A stretch of 64,000 nucleotides of DNA, taken from Nereocystis luetkeana. Taxonomy: Eukaryota > Sar > Phaeophyceae > Laminariales > Laminariaceae. A program made the translations under genes and the position numbers. Positions 31,840 to 42,825 of this stretch are shown piece after piece; position 1 is the stretch's first letter; every line of letters begins with the position of its first letter. The notes under the pieces are model-generated. The model did not search any database. It saw only the letters and a list, made by a program, of their open reading frames with translations, and was not told the DNA's origin. The DNA lies in NCBI GenBank assembly GCA_031213475.1, contig JARUPZ010000009.1, positions 12,116,961 through 12,180,960 of the forward strand. The letters run 5' to 3'.

Positions 31840-32590
31840 AGAGGATACACGAGGGCAGAGAGAAGGTGCGACAACATCGTAACGCACCCATTCAGCGGCC
31901 GTCGGCGGGCACTCGGGTCGCGACGGGCGGTCTCGTCCTGGCGAGGGAGAGTGACAGCTCGCTCCACCGGGAGGGTATGGGGCCTAAACTGGTCCATGAA
32001 AAGTGGACTGGTCCGTGGAAGGTGGTGGAGGTTGTGATCGAGGGCCTGAGCGTCGTCATCGAGGTGGAAGGCAGGACGACGCGCTCCAGGACGGTCTCCG
32101 CTGCATCGCTGAAGCGATTCTACATGAGGCTGTCTGATTTTCGCCACTCCATGGAGGTTGAGTTCGCGCAGATGGCGTGGGGAGCGGACCTGGGCCCGGG
32201 GGGCACTCGACTACAGCAGCACCTACGTACATGCTCCTGGACTTGAGGCGGGTGGTCAACGCGTCCGGGTGGCGAGATGGGAGTACCGCGGCCGGTACCT
32301 CGACGGGGGGGCGTCGGGCTGGGTCTCGGCGGCGGAGTCATTCGACGGCTTCACTCCGCTGCAGTCACACACGTTGCACGCGTGGTGGGACTTGTACCAT
32401 CCGAGCAGCGGGCAGAGCCGCACCGCACCCCGAGACGAGGGGGGCCAGGAGACACCCCGTGCTGAGTAAGAAGGAGGCGCTGAGAAGGTTCCCGGTCGGC
32501 ACGAAGGTCATCAAGCCGGTCGAGGGCGGCAAGGGGCGCGCGGGGCGGCCCGGGCAGGTCTATTGTTTTTACTTCGGGGAGGATTGATGG
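31840..32590 (+). pseudogene. Ty3/gypsy integrase C-terminal fragment
   Basis: A frame from 31866 reads QHRNAPIQRPSAGTRV, then a beta-barrel-like segment KLVHEKWTGPWKVVEV followed by LSVVIEVEGRTTRSRTVSAA and SLKRFYMRLSDFRH. This is the C-terminal DNA-binding part of a chromovirus-style gypsy integrase. A second frame (32239 on) gives WEYRGRYLDG and SFDGFTPLQSH, resembling a degraded chromodomain. A third gives RFPVGTKVIKPVEGGKGRAG and stops at 32587. The catalytic core, RT and gag are absent: a truncated, frameshifted relic. Confidence 0.7.
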
Positions 32591-33248
32591 GTGGGGAGTG
32601 CCTACGGCTATTGCTCCGAGGTGGCCCTCGAAGCGCTTGGTCTAAGCTGGGGGGTTATGAGAGGGATGCCGCCGGGTGCGTTATTCTAGGCCAGCGGCAC
32701 TTGAGAAAAATAACCCGCTTAGCTCGGCAGCTACACTACGAATTTACAGGGGTTCATTGCTTTGGTAAGCCCCAGATGATTGCTATGTTTAAGTCATGGA
32801 AAAAAGACCCTGTCATCTCGCATTACCGTCGCGATCTGTGTGTCTATGGCGGGAGTAGGGGGCAATAGGAGACTATCGCCAGAAGGAACGGGGTTCCTTG
32901 CTATCTCTGACATCGTGTTTTTGCCTAGTTTTCATCTTGGAGGCGCGACGGTTGTGATATTTCCTATCGATTGGCACGATGGTTTTAGGTCGTACTGGGA
33001 CTGTACATCGGGGGAACCGTAGCGAGCTTAGGGGTCAGGCAAGCATTCGGAGACGTAGTTGGAGGGAGCGTAACAGTGTACGCCGCGTTAGAGCAAGGCG
33101 ACGCATGTAGTGTGCACACTAGGGGTGGGCTTTCCTATCTGAGGAAAAATGGGCCGGGTTTTCTCGTTTGGTTGGCATAGATTACCTCGGGTCCACCGTC
33201 TGGGATGCCGCGTGGCTTGCCTTGTCCGGCTATACCAGCTGGGGAGGA
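32591..33248. other. Stretch between the gypsy and copia relics
   Basis: No domain recognised. It may belong to the gypsy 3' end, but I cannot support that. Confidence 0.4.
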
Positions 33249-33662
33249 TATTACGGTGGTAATCCAAGGACCCGATGGGTTTCCAAAAGTTGATACGGCA
33301 TGTAGGCAAAGGGGATAAAGCGAGTTGAACCCGGAGACTATGGGGATGTGAGCAGACGGTCACAACCTTTCTCCACCCCTTCAGCTTCTTATACCTCGTC
33401 TCGTGGCCGGCAGTGTGTGCCTATACTATAACGACTGAGACAACCGTGAGATGGATCAGGCGCATGTTCCGCAAGCTGGGTGGAACGACTGGAATGCAGG
33501 TGGCAATTTTTGCAGCGAACTGAAAGAGCTTAAGCGTGTGAATGAGTGCCAGACGGCCTAAACGACGTAGTACATGACGGGTTTTCGAGTGGGAATATAT
33601 GTGAGCATCCTTTCGAGGAACATGAGCTATATCGGCCGGAGAGACCGACGATACTACGCCAT
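33249..33662 (+). mobile_element. Copia 5' LTR
   Basis: Matches the 26249-26663 repeat. It begins ATTACGGTGG (the TG start mutated to TA) and ends CGCCA. The following ATCAGGGC is close to the ATCAGAGC found in initiator-Met primer-binding sites. Gag begins 129 nt later. No matching 3' LTR was found downstream. Confidence 0.6.
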
Positions 33663-33790
33663 CAGGGCGCGCGTGCCAAGCCAACTCACATAAATAAATG
33701 CAGACGTGCCTCCTTCAGCATGGCAAGGACCCTGATGTCTATTCCGCTAGACTGTACCGGCTGAGGGTGCAACTACAGCAAATTGTATAG

Positions 33791-35580
33791 ATGACTACCA
33801 ACTTTAAGCTTTATCAGGACTGCCTGCAGAGGATATTCTCCTGTCGAAGCACAGTTCCGCACGATGCCGTCACTAGGCTTGACCATGGGAATCACATGCT
33901 GAGAGAAGTGTATGCCAACGATATCTCGCCCAACGAAGCCAAGAAGGACCCTCTTCGAGGATATCGCAACGAGGCTGCAATGACCACCACGACTGAAAAA
34001 CGCTCGGGCAAGAAGCGAGACGTAAGTGAAGTAGTCTGCCACAAAATAAAAACAAATGGGTCACTATGCGAACAAATGCCCTACCGAAAGACCTCTACCT
34101 GGGGACACCATCACGAAGTGGTGCTCCGTACACAAGACGAGCTCCCATTTGGATAACGAGTGCATGGCTCGGCAGAAAAAAACTCAATCAGCTCTCTCCA
34201 TTGCTGCTCTATCGGCGACTATCTCTCCTGCAGCAGAGACGTGTCAGTTTACCTTCGTGACATGTTCGTCTGTGTCATCTACAAAGACGGAAGGGCTACA
34301 GCTACTAGTCGACTGTGGCTGCTCATCAATGATCCCGAGCGTAGACCACCATTTCGGCGAATACCAAGAGCTTCAACGACCGAAAAATGTGTACGGAACC
34401 GGATCGCACGAACTGTTAGCCACGCGAAAATCCCTATAGGAGTCAAGAACACTGCATGCAAATAACGAGAGGGGAACATGCCTGTTTTGTTGGTACCTGG
34501 TATCGGTCGCAACCTGCTGTATTCGTCGGCAGCTCTAGCGAACGGGGTAAAAACCCATAAAATCTTCGTTTCCTATTCTTGCAACAAAGAAGGGTGAAAT
34601 ATACCCGTTGGGAGCACACCATAATGTGTACTTTCTGGATGCGGTTACCCCAAAACGTACCGGGCGAATTTGCCGACGTTGAAGAAAAGTCCAGTCTATT
34701 GTTGTGGCACCGTCGCTTAGGTCATTCTAACTCTCAACGCATGAAGATACTGGCGAACGAGCAAGGCACTGGAACGGTTGAGAGTAAGAACAAAATCCCC
34801 GTTTCAAACTGTGACACATGCGCCGAAGCGAAAAACAACCAGCGCAACCACCCGAAAGTGGCGCTTGTTGAAGTGGCACACCCTCTAGAGCTTTTGTACG
34901 CCGATCTACCCGGACCTATTCGCCCAGCATCTGGAGCAGGCATTAGCTGTGTGGCCAAATTCCCTGACCACTACATGTGCCTAAAGTCGGTATATTTTCT
35001 CAGCAAGTAAAGCGAGGCTGTAGACGCCTGAGCCACTACACCCAGGACGTGGTGGTTCTGTCTGGGCATCGACCTCAACGTCTCTGCTCGGATCGTGAGG
35101 GTGAGTGTGCTGGACTGGAGTATCGAAAATACTGCCCCCGGACAATAATCAAGCGGGAATTTGCGGCAGCGAATACACCGCAACAGAACCGAATTTCAGA
35201 ACGTTAGTGGGCGTCTCTGTGGAACATGACGAGATGTTTTCTGGCCGAGGAAGGCTTCCCGAGGTTTCTCTGGCAGGAAGCTTTCCGCGCGGCAATTAAT
35301 CTAACGAATCGTGTCTTATCCACCCCGCTGGGAGGCAAAACGCATTTCTCCATGTGGCACGGTGAAACATCTACATCACCCAAGCACCTTCGAACCTTAG
35401 GTGCGCGAGTGTTCGTCAATCTAGAGCGGTACGTCAAGAAGCTAGCTATGAATGCATGGGAAGGGCGCATGGTAGGCTACGGATGCACTTGGATCCGTCC
35501 TTGCGGGCTGCTACACACAGGTATCACGAAACCTCATTATCTTAACTTCTTTTTAATCGTGCTTGGAAGGAATATAGCTG
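33791..35580 (+). pseudogene. Ty1/copia gag-integrase region, broken
   Basis: Decayed copia polyprotein in several frames. Gag starts at 33791 (MTTNFKLYQD); the zinc-knuckle region at 34030-34085 is split by a frameshift, its second half being GHYANKCP. The protease region around 34290 keeps LLVDCGCSSM (DSG to DCG). The GAG-pre-integrase motif WHRRLGHSNSQRMKIL is at 34708. Integrase follows with LLYADLPGPI, SDREGE (35091) and the EFAAANTPQQNRISER stretch to 35206. After a TAG, RFLWQEAFRAAINLTNRVL is read in another frame from 35226. It fades after VGYG at 35480, so RT and RNase H are missing. Cannot be functional. Confidence 0.85.
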
Positions 35581-36440
35581 CTCTTATTTCATCTCTAAGC
35601 AACTATTACACGTGAGTCCCAACGAGTACCCGCTCGGTGCGCGAACCTCACACGAAGGATGCAAGGTGTTCCAATGTTGATCTTAACAAGTGGCATTGTT
35701 TACAGAACCGTAACCTAGTCGTTCAGAAGGGTGGGAGTGGGATTTGAGGAGCCGCATCTTCGACTCTTTTTGTTCTAGATCGAGGAATCGGGGTGTACAT
35801 TAATTTATAGAAACATTCTATAAGTATACGGTTCGTCAGAGCGGGCTCGTCTTAATACTTCCGCTCCCCTTCCTGCCTCGACAAGGAATGCTGCGAGGCA
35901 TGCCCTATCAGGCTTATAGCGAGTGGAGTAGGTCTTTCTGGCGGGTGTAAGGCCGGACTCACCCTCAAGGAGTGATACCTTCTTGCTGCCGCCTGTGGCC
36001 GCGAGGCTCAGGCGGCAGTAGAGTTGGGTCGTACGTGGTGCGTCAGGCATGGAGACCTACGATTCGCGCGTCTTTTTTTAGGCAGCTGCGGCAGAGCAGC
36101 ATTGCTCAATCGGAGTGTCCGTGCGCGGAGGCAGGCGCCACCACAGGCCACACTACGGCACAGTCTATTGCACCGGTAGGAGGCTGGATTCGACGACGAG
36201 GGAGGAGGGAGACTGAGCGTCGACATGCGGGGAAGAGACGGATTGACCTCCCCCTGCGCGAGCATTTTTATTGTTCATATCAGAACCGCAAGTGCGAGGA
36301 GCATTTTATTTTCCAGGATGGTAGAGAAAGGGAAACGATTGTAAGGGAATGGCAACGAGAGCATGTGCAAAGGAGCGGGCGGATTGGGCCAAGACGATAA
36401 GGCGGCGATGAAGAGCGGCAGGAAGACGGTGCACGGAGAC
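35581..36440. other. Stretch after the copia relic, nothing recognised
   Basis: A 142-codon frame at 35972-36400 is Arg-rich with no recognisable domain. No LTR matching 33249-33662 is seen. Confidence 0.45.
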
Positions 36441-37017
36441 CCATGATCTGCGTGCACACCATCATCACGAGAGAAGCAGTCATAGTTTTGTTTTTTCCTG
36501 GAATTGTTTTTCACGAGGGAGAATATTATCTACCGGTACTTGTTATTAACGTCGTCACTGGTCTTTGTAGTTTAACGAGTTGTATACCCTTCATGGGGAA
36601 TAACCTACGCAATTATCAGGGACGTGGTATCATAACTGTGCTGCACCTTTTTTTGTCACACAGTCCAGGAAGAGATGGCGATTGTTGATGTTCGTGTGGT
36701 AGTAAGGTTCGATTGCTTCTTTTTTCACTGCATATCCGCGAGTCTTCACTCTGACAGCACTCCAGATAGCAGGCAGGTGTGTTCCTCTTTCGTTTTCACG
36801 ACTACCGTGCGTTTCGTACGGTGCAGGCAGCACTTCAGACAGCATCCGCTCTAGTCAGCAGCCACGAGTTGGTTAGTGGTGGGAACGGGGGTACTCTTCT
36901 ATGTTATAGTTGAGAGGATATACCCGCGGCCATATTTGTTCGGTTTGCACATTTTGGTTTTATCTTGTGTGCGCTTTCTTCGTCTCGTGTATTTTGAGGC
37001 AGCCGAATTTTCGACAC
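36441..37017 (+). repeat. (CAA)n-ending dispersed element, copy A (3' truncated)
   Basis: Starts CCATGATCTGCG and follows the same sequence as the inverted copy at 44663-45339: GAGAAGCAGTCATAGTTT, ATATCCGCGAGTCTTCACTC, CACGAGTTGGTTAGTGGTGG, TTTTGAGGCAGCCGAATTTT. It stops just before the part that ends in the CAA tract. Confidence 0.85.
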
Positions 37018-37029
37018 GATAGAGGTTCA

Positions 37030-37262
37030 CACTGTATTTCCTGAGGCTAATCGCTTAGAGCTCCATACCGCACCAGAAAACTGACTTCAGCAAAACTCAA
37101 ATTACCTTCCGATGAAGATTCCCATGGCCCGAGTATACAAAACGTCATCAATCTTTCGAACCAAAGTTGGTGGCATTCCGAAGATTTGGACCCCGTTATT
37201 CAGAAACAAAGTTAGCGGAAAAACTGCGCTACCTCTCCACGTCGGACGCGTGATTGGAAGCC
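37030..37262 (+). repeat. Dispersed repeat R1, copy 2
   Basis: Shares AAACTGACTTCAGCAAAA, TTCCCATGGCCCGAGTATAC and the 3' GCTACCTCTCCACGTCGGA with copies 1 and 3, with an extra roughly 15-nt insertion in the middle. Confidence 0.7.
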
Positions 37263-37430
37263 GTTTAGGGCACGGGTTCAAATTTCAATTCCGATGATTA
37301 AACGAAGTGCGTACGTAGGTAACAGTACCGTAGTACCAGGTATACGGATCGACGCCCCCAATATCCCGCCGTCCAAAGGTGGAGAGTGTTCTGCAGATAA
37401 CCTCGGGCTGTCGAATAATCTATCGATCTT

Positions 37431-37860
37431 TTGCCCCTATAGCTCAGTAGGTAACACCTTCACATGTGTTTCCCAACGAGAGCCAGTGGGCAAACGTAAC
37501 AAGGGGCACATCGTGTCCCGATCTTGATTCTTAGCACCCGCTATTATTGCCCCCCCCCCCGAAATATTCAGCGTTGAATGCAATATTCCAAAGCTTCTCG
37601 ATATAGATATATATGCATCCTTCCCCCTTTCGCCAGGTACATGTACAACTTGTTGTGCTGCTGTGGGAACCACATTTCGGGCGCACCGCACTCCACAGGA
37701 TGAAAAGATGGGTGCAAGGTCCCTGTGATAAGGAATACCGTGGGCTCGCAAAACGATCGTTTTCTTACCCCTATAAAAACTCAATATTCATGGAACACCT
37801 TCACAGTTAGCGTCGCCCAGGACACGGGTTCGAACCTCACTTCGAACGTTTTTTATTTTT
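37431..37860 (+). repeat. tRNA-derived repeat heads (two partial)
   Basis: TATAGCTCAGTAGGTAACAC at 37439 carries a good A-box (TAGCTCAGTAGG). A related phrase at 37767-37840 starts CCCCTATAAAAACTC and ends in a good B-box (GGTTCGAACCT, 37827). Neither folds as a complete tRNA by eye, so they are taken as SINE heads. Confidence 0.45.
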
Positions 37861-38129
37861 ACGCTTGCGCGTGCGGTCTGTACTGAAAGACACATCTCCC
37901 TGGTACGCCAGGACCTGGTATTGAAACGAGCCGGGTAGGCCAGCGTACCGCGGTTTGTTTTTTTCATCATCTTGACTTTCCAGCTTAACTCGTAGGAAGT
38001 TAAAACCTCCGCGGTCTTCTTCTAGACAAGCCGTGATCGCAGGGCGTCGTCCCTCCCCCGCCCCGGTGTATACCTTCATTTCGTTGTCGCGCATGGGTTT
38101 CAGAGTTCCCACTGCTCGTCGGCTTTCAA

Positions 38130-38340
38130 AGAATGTATCATACGCTGTACGGGTAGCTATTAATATTAATCTACGCCTTTACGCTTTCTTGCGTGCTTTC
38201 CGCTATAGAATCATTTTTTTATGCAAGAAATTACTCGTGCGAGTAGTATCCACTTAGCGCGGTATAGACTCGAACCCACGAGGTTGATCTTCGTAGGCAC
38301 GCGAACCACCTACTAAGTCCTCGGTGACGCCGGCTGATAC
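38130..38340 (-). repeat. tRNA-headed SINE, copy on minus strand
   Basis: On the minus strand the head reads GAGGACTTAGTAGGTGGTTC, then GCGTGCCTACGAAGATCAA, with B-box GGGTTCGAGTCTA (complement at 38265-38277). This matches the head at 42829. The body keeps TTTCTTGCATAAAA and AGCGGAAAGC, also found in the 42829 copy. Confidence 0.65.
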
Positions 38341-38379
38341 GGGGTACCGACGACCCTAAGATCGCGCCGTTCAGACGGG

Positions 38380-38480
38380 GGAGGAGTGCTGTATATATGG
38401 GTTGTTGTTGTATTTATTTGTTGTTTTAATTGTTGTTGTGATTGGTGTTCTCATATTATTAACTCATCGCCACAATACAA
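38380..38480 (-). repeat. Fragment of a CAA-tract end
   Basis: (TTG)n followed by GTTCTCATATTATTAACTC is the inverted, degenerate end of the (CAA)n element (GAGTTAATGTGAGAAC(CAA)n). A similar phrase lies at 38840. Confidence 0.45.
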
Positions 38481-38867
38481 TGCAGTCCGTTGTCGCAGGA
38501 CAGGCTCCGGTATATATATAAGGATTACCCTGATTTGGGTCATCGATCGATCTTTCACCCCTTCCGTTGTGCTCCGTATGGCTTAACGCTTTTTCACATC
38601 CCACTGCTAGCGTCCCGTGTTCGGTAACGGACGTCTGGCGTTTTAGCAGTTTGTGCCATATATGGGACTGCATGCAGTCCCAGATATGTCAAGCTATAGA
38701 AGCGCAGTCAGTCCCGTTTAGGAGGAGTCAACCAACTCAAGTTTGAAGTGCCGTAGCTTGTCCACGAACCAAACTATGAGTAATATTAATGGTCAAATTC
38801 CAAGAAGATTGTCCTTAAAACAGGACGCCAGTAGTACTGTACTTGTTGTTGTCACATTAATTCATCG

Positions 38868-39140
38868 CCACAACGCCCCGGTGGTTCAAGTAGTTAACCT
38901 CGATTTCTACTTGTTTGAGTCCTGGGTTCGAGCTCCAGGTGGGTCGGACTTTGACTTTATTTGCAAAAAAAGAAATAAAAAAGGATTCAATTGTTGAGAG
39001 CGCCTGGCAGCGTGGGTAGGCACAATTCGATGCGAGTCGACGAGGGAAGAAAAAGCTGAAATCTTCTCGCGATAAAAATGAAGGCACGTACCGTAGCGGG
39101 AAGGGGGTAGAAGAGCCTGCTATGTGACCCCGAATCTGAG
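38868..39140 (+). repeat. tRNA-headed SINE, copy 2
   Basis: Head CCCCGGTGGTTCAAGTAG with B-box GGGTTCGAGCTCC (38924-38936), then an A-rich TTTGCAAAAAAAG and a body with TTCGATGCGAGTCGACGAGG, CACGTACCG and GGGAAGGGGGTAG. Confidence 0.6.
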
Positions 39141-39385
39141 TCACGAGTTGGAAGGAGAGAGAGAAGAAGATGTGCGAAGACAATAAAAATGGGATAAGCA
39201 AAAAAAAAAAAAATCCAAAGCAGTCCGTGGTGGTCGCAGGACAGGCTCCAAAAACATGCTATTCATATGTTGAAAGATGGCGGTCAGGGTCATCTGGCGA
39301 CCCACCGCTTTGAAGTCGGACCACGACTTTTATTTCGTTGTTGTGCTTGTCTCTGTTTGCTAATAATGAGGCGAGCGAGCGAAGC

Positions 39386-39428
39386 GAGCCTTTTTTTCCT
39401 TGGTTTTTAACCAAGGAAAAAAAAGCCT
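39386..39428. repeat. Short hairpin with T/A-rich arms
   Basis: GCCTTTTTTTCCTTGGTT, a 3-nt loop, then AACCAAGGAAAAAAAAGCC: 18-19-nt arms with one-base slippage in the T run. Confidence 0.85.
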
Positions 39429-39756
39429 CTTCATAACGGCTCGGGTACGAGGGTAGGGTGCCTGTTTTGATTTTTTCTGTATGTATGTGTGTGTGTCAGT
39501 TGGTGTGTGGATTCAACATTTTTTTCGGTCCACCTTTCACCACCGCGCTCGACGCACACGCCACCAAATCCAGTCCCGGCCGTCTCTGTGCACGCACACA
39601 CACGCAAGACACTTTCTCGTCTTGGTGTGGTGGAAAATCGTTCACAGTTCGTCGAGCTAGGTGCGGCAACGTGTGTAGGCACGTCTGTGCTGGGCCGTGT
39701 TCAAAAATACAAAATCATACCAGGGTAACGGTTTTTGTGCCTGTGCCAACAGCAGC

Positions 39757-39955
39757 AGACAGCAGGCAGACTGTGCCTGTCCACAGCATGCACACTGTGC
39801 CTGCCCACGGCAGACAGACTATGCTTGTCCACAGCAGGCAGACTGGGCCTGTCCACAGCAGGCAGACTGGGCCTATCCACAGCAGGAAGATTGAGCCTGT
39901 CCGCAGCACTCAACAGCAGGCAGACTGGGCCTGTCCACAGCAGGCAGACGGCTTT
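39757..39955 (+). repeat. 24-bp minisatellite
   Basis: About eight units of GCCTGTCCACAGCAGGCAGACTG(G), slightly diverged. A single remnant reappears near 40014. The long frames across it (e.g. QQADWACP repeats) are repeat artefacts. Confidence 0.9.
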
Positions 39956-40139
39956 GTTTTTTAGCTTTCTTCTACCTACGTAATAGCTACCGAAACCCAT
40001 CTACGAGTAGTCATAGGCAGACTTCGCCTGTCTGTCCACAGCAACGTTCGGGCCATGTGCTGCAAGTGATATTGTCAGGACTACCCTCCTGCTCACGAGG
40101 GGACGGAGAAACAGGAGAAGATCTGCTGTAATGTAGTTG

Positions 40140-40812
40140 TACAGCAGTCAGTAGTAGTGGTGGCACCTGCTACGAGAACCTCTGTTGGTTACATGTATGT
40201 CGTATCAGAGGTTGTGGATATTTCGTCTTCAAATTTTGAGGGTGGAATCAGGAACCACACACACAACATCGAGTACGGTGTACAAAAGGCAGAAGCCGAG
40301 CGTATTGCGACGCTGACCCTGGCCTCGTGGATCCTACTGCTACTGCTGCTGCTGTTTTGCTGCTGGAGAAGCTCTGATGTAGATGTTGCGCAGCAGCAGT
40401 ACTTGTGGCACCTGCTACGAGAAGCTGTTTTGGGCATGCCATGTTCGTGTTGTTGTCGTCTCGAAAATATTATGCCGACTTCCGAGGTGGGAAGCAGGAA
40501 ACATGAAAAAAAAAACGAGTGCAGGGTACGTACTATTACGGGGGACCATAGTTAATAGGACCTATGGTATACACAAAGACCTATATATTTCTATATTTTA
40601 CTCACAATATTTGGTCCTACTTAATATGGTCCCCCGTAATACAGTACGTGTGTGTATATATATTATGTACGCGTACAAAGGGTGCAAGGGTTAAACCGAC
40701 AAGCCGAGCGTACGGCGACGCTGACCCTGGCCTCGTGTGACCTACTGCTACTGGTGCTGCTGCTGCTGTTATGGTGCGGGACGCGCACTGCTGCTGTAGA
40801 TGTCGTACATCA
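40140..40812 (+). repeat. About 400-bp direct duplication interrupted by a MITE
   Basis: The phrase GCCGAGCGTATTGCGACGCT, GACCCTGGCCTCGTGGATCC, TACTGCTACTGCTGCTGCTG (about 40296-40370) recurs at 40705-40775 (GCCGAGCGTACGGCGACGCT...). GTGGCACCTGCTACGAGAA occurs at 40161 and 40406. The MITE at 40536-40639 lies between the copies. Confidence 0.75.
40536..40639. mobile_element. MITE, TTACGGGGG family copy 4
   Basis: 104 bp, ends TTACGGGGGACCATAG and TATGGTCCCCCGTAA, exact TA flanks at 40534-40535 and 40640-40641. The best-preserved copy in the window. Confidence 0.93.
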
Positions 40813-40969
40813 GTCCAAGTAAAGTTGTGGTGACACCTGTTGTTGCGAAAAATAAGCTCTTTCTGTTGGACAAAACATGTGAGATGCAGATTTTTATTGT
40901 GCTGAATTTCAACCAGAAAGCACTCTGCTGGGCAAAACATGTCGAGTGTTGTGTGTTGTTGACTCTTTC

Positions 40970-41050
40970 TACCCGTCGACATCCAGCGCCACAGCAGTGT
41001 CCGTGCCGATTCCTCACTCCCTGAGAGATACAAGTTCTGTGGTACAGCAG
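40970..41050 (+). repeat. ACCCGTCGACATCC repeat, copy 1
   Basis: TCTACCCGTCGACATCCAGC, then CCGTGCCGATTCCTCACTCC and GAGAGATACAAG. The same roughly 75-bp sequence occurs at 42402-42470 (decayed), 43862-43932 and 47757-47830. Confidence 0.8.
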
Positions 41051-41454
41051 TGCAGATTTCGTCTTCAAATTATTATGCCGGATTTCGAGATGGAAACCAG
41101 GATACACACGACCAAATCTAGTACTTCTTCATACCTGGTATATATATATCAAGAGCCAGGAGAGGCCAAACACATTTAATTTACGAAAAATATTGAGATG
41201 GAACCACGACGGTGTACAGTAGTACAGTAGTCGTACGTGGTAGATATTCCTTCGTGTTCGTTCGTTCAGCACAATACAAAATAATCCGTATGCGCCCAGC
41301 ATGATGCATCGCAGATATGACTACTGCAGGTATTACCGAGGTCGCGCCTCATTACCACCAATTACTAGTAATAACCTATGAAGTCGAGGAGCCTGTCTGC
41401 CGTCGTCACACCGAAGAAGTACTGAAGCCCTACAAAAATCCGACAAGCCATCCA

Positions 41455-41540
41455 TGCGTATCACCAGCCACGACCGCTGTATGTGAATACCGAAATATGC
41501 GTATCACCAGCCACGACCGCTGTATGTGAATACCGAAATA
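41455..41540 (+). repeat. 43-bp perfect tandem duplication
   Basis: Two adjacent copies of a 43-nt unit starting TGCGTATCACCAGCCACGAC and ending ATACCGAAATA. Confidence 0.9.
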
Positions 41541-41962
41541 TTTACGTATTGTTAAGCGTGCCGTCCGACAATGGAATATGCGGCATGAGAATCAGCAAAA
41601 GTCAGATGTATGTTGATCAATCAAAACATCCCTGAAAGAAAGAAACCCCGTGTACAAAGGAAACCTATGCACAAAAGTATCTATCTTCTGTGTCTACTTC
41701 CTATCATGTTTTGTCTACGATACTATTATGTGTTCTCTCTTCGCTCCCTCGCACATCCTGATATATATGTACTGGTTACACCTGTATAATTATTACATCC
41801 TCACCTACATACATCCAAGCTCCATCCCTACGCCATTGGTTAGGTTCTGTTCTCTCCTCCCCTCTTGCTACTTCTGGACTCCTGACTAGCTACTCCTGAC
41901 GACCCCTAAGCCGGAGTCTAAATCGAAATACCGATATATATGGTGAATGTCAGCTATACGTA

Positions 41963-42350
41963 TATCCGCGAGTCTTCACTCTGACAGCACTCCAGATAGC
42001 AGGCAGGTGTGTTCCTCTTTCGTTTTCACGACTACCGTGCGTTTCGTACGGTGCAGGCAGCACTTCAGACAGCATCCGCTGTAGTCAGCAGCCACGAGTT
42101 GGTTAGTGGTGGGAACGGGGGTACTCTTCTGTATTATAGTTGAGAGGATATACCCGCGGCCATGTTAGTTCAGTTTTGCACATTGGTTTTATCTTGTGTG
42201 CGCTTTTTCCGTCTCGTGTATTTTGAGGCAGCCGAATTTTCGATTTTTTTTGTTTTTCGGATCTTCCTAGGGCTCCAGCTCCTTTGTGTGACCACGGACT
42301 CCTTCGTCAGAGAGTTAATGTGAGAACAACAACAACAACAACAACAACAA
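41963..42350 (+). repeat. (CAA)n-ending dispersed element, copy B
   Basis: Starts at ATATCCGCGAGTCTTCACTC and runs through GAGGCAGCCGAATTTTCG, CTTCCTAGGGCTCCAGC and GAGAGTTAATGTGAGAA into about eight CAA units. 5'-truncated relative to the 44663-45339 copy. Confidence 0.88.
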
Positions 42351-42469
42351 CGGTATATCCATAGGTAAATACTCCTAAAGTGAGTGTTGTGTGGCAATTT
42401 TTACCCGCCGACATCCAGCACAACTACATCCTGTGCCCTTGCTGAATCTTCGACAAGATATCATACACT

Positions 42470-42596
42470 GAGGCAGCCGAATTATCGTTTTTTTTTTTGT
42501 TTTTCGGATCTTCCTAGGGCTCCAGCACCTTTGTGTGACCACGGACTCTTTCGTCAGAGAGTTAATGTGAGAACAACAACAACAACAACAACACAC
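42470..42596 (+). repeat. (CAA)n-ending element, 3' end copy
   Basis: Repeats only the last about 125 bp of the element, from GAGGCAGCCGAATTATCG to (CAA)n. Variable 5' truncation with a constant simple-repeat 3' end is the pattern of a retroposed element. Confidence 0.88.
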
Positions 42597-42825
42597 GCCA
42601 TGTCAAATTATTCTGCCGGCATTCTGTGCCGCCTCGCGCCACCCTTCGAGCTTGATGCCGAACTCCTTGAGGTCCGCCTCAAGGTACCTCATTCAGTCCC
42701 ACTCCTGTCCTCCGGAGTAACCCTTACCCCCAACCATCTCCCCAAACATCGCCCTCTTCGGCAGACGCTCCTCTCCCATACGTGTCACAAAGCCCGCAAA
42801 CAAGAGCCTATGCACGTAGTGCCGG

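Noticed and set aside
37431..37510. tRNA gene suggested by the A-box TAGCTCAGTAGG
   Set aside because: No matching acceptor, D or anticodon stems and no B-box at the right distance; better read as a SINE head.
39697..39983. Frames with repeated QQADWACP or similar
   Set aside because: Produced by the 24-bp minisatellite, whose length is a multiple of three; no start context or splice support.
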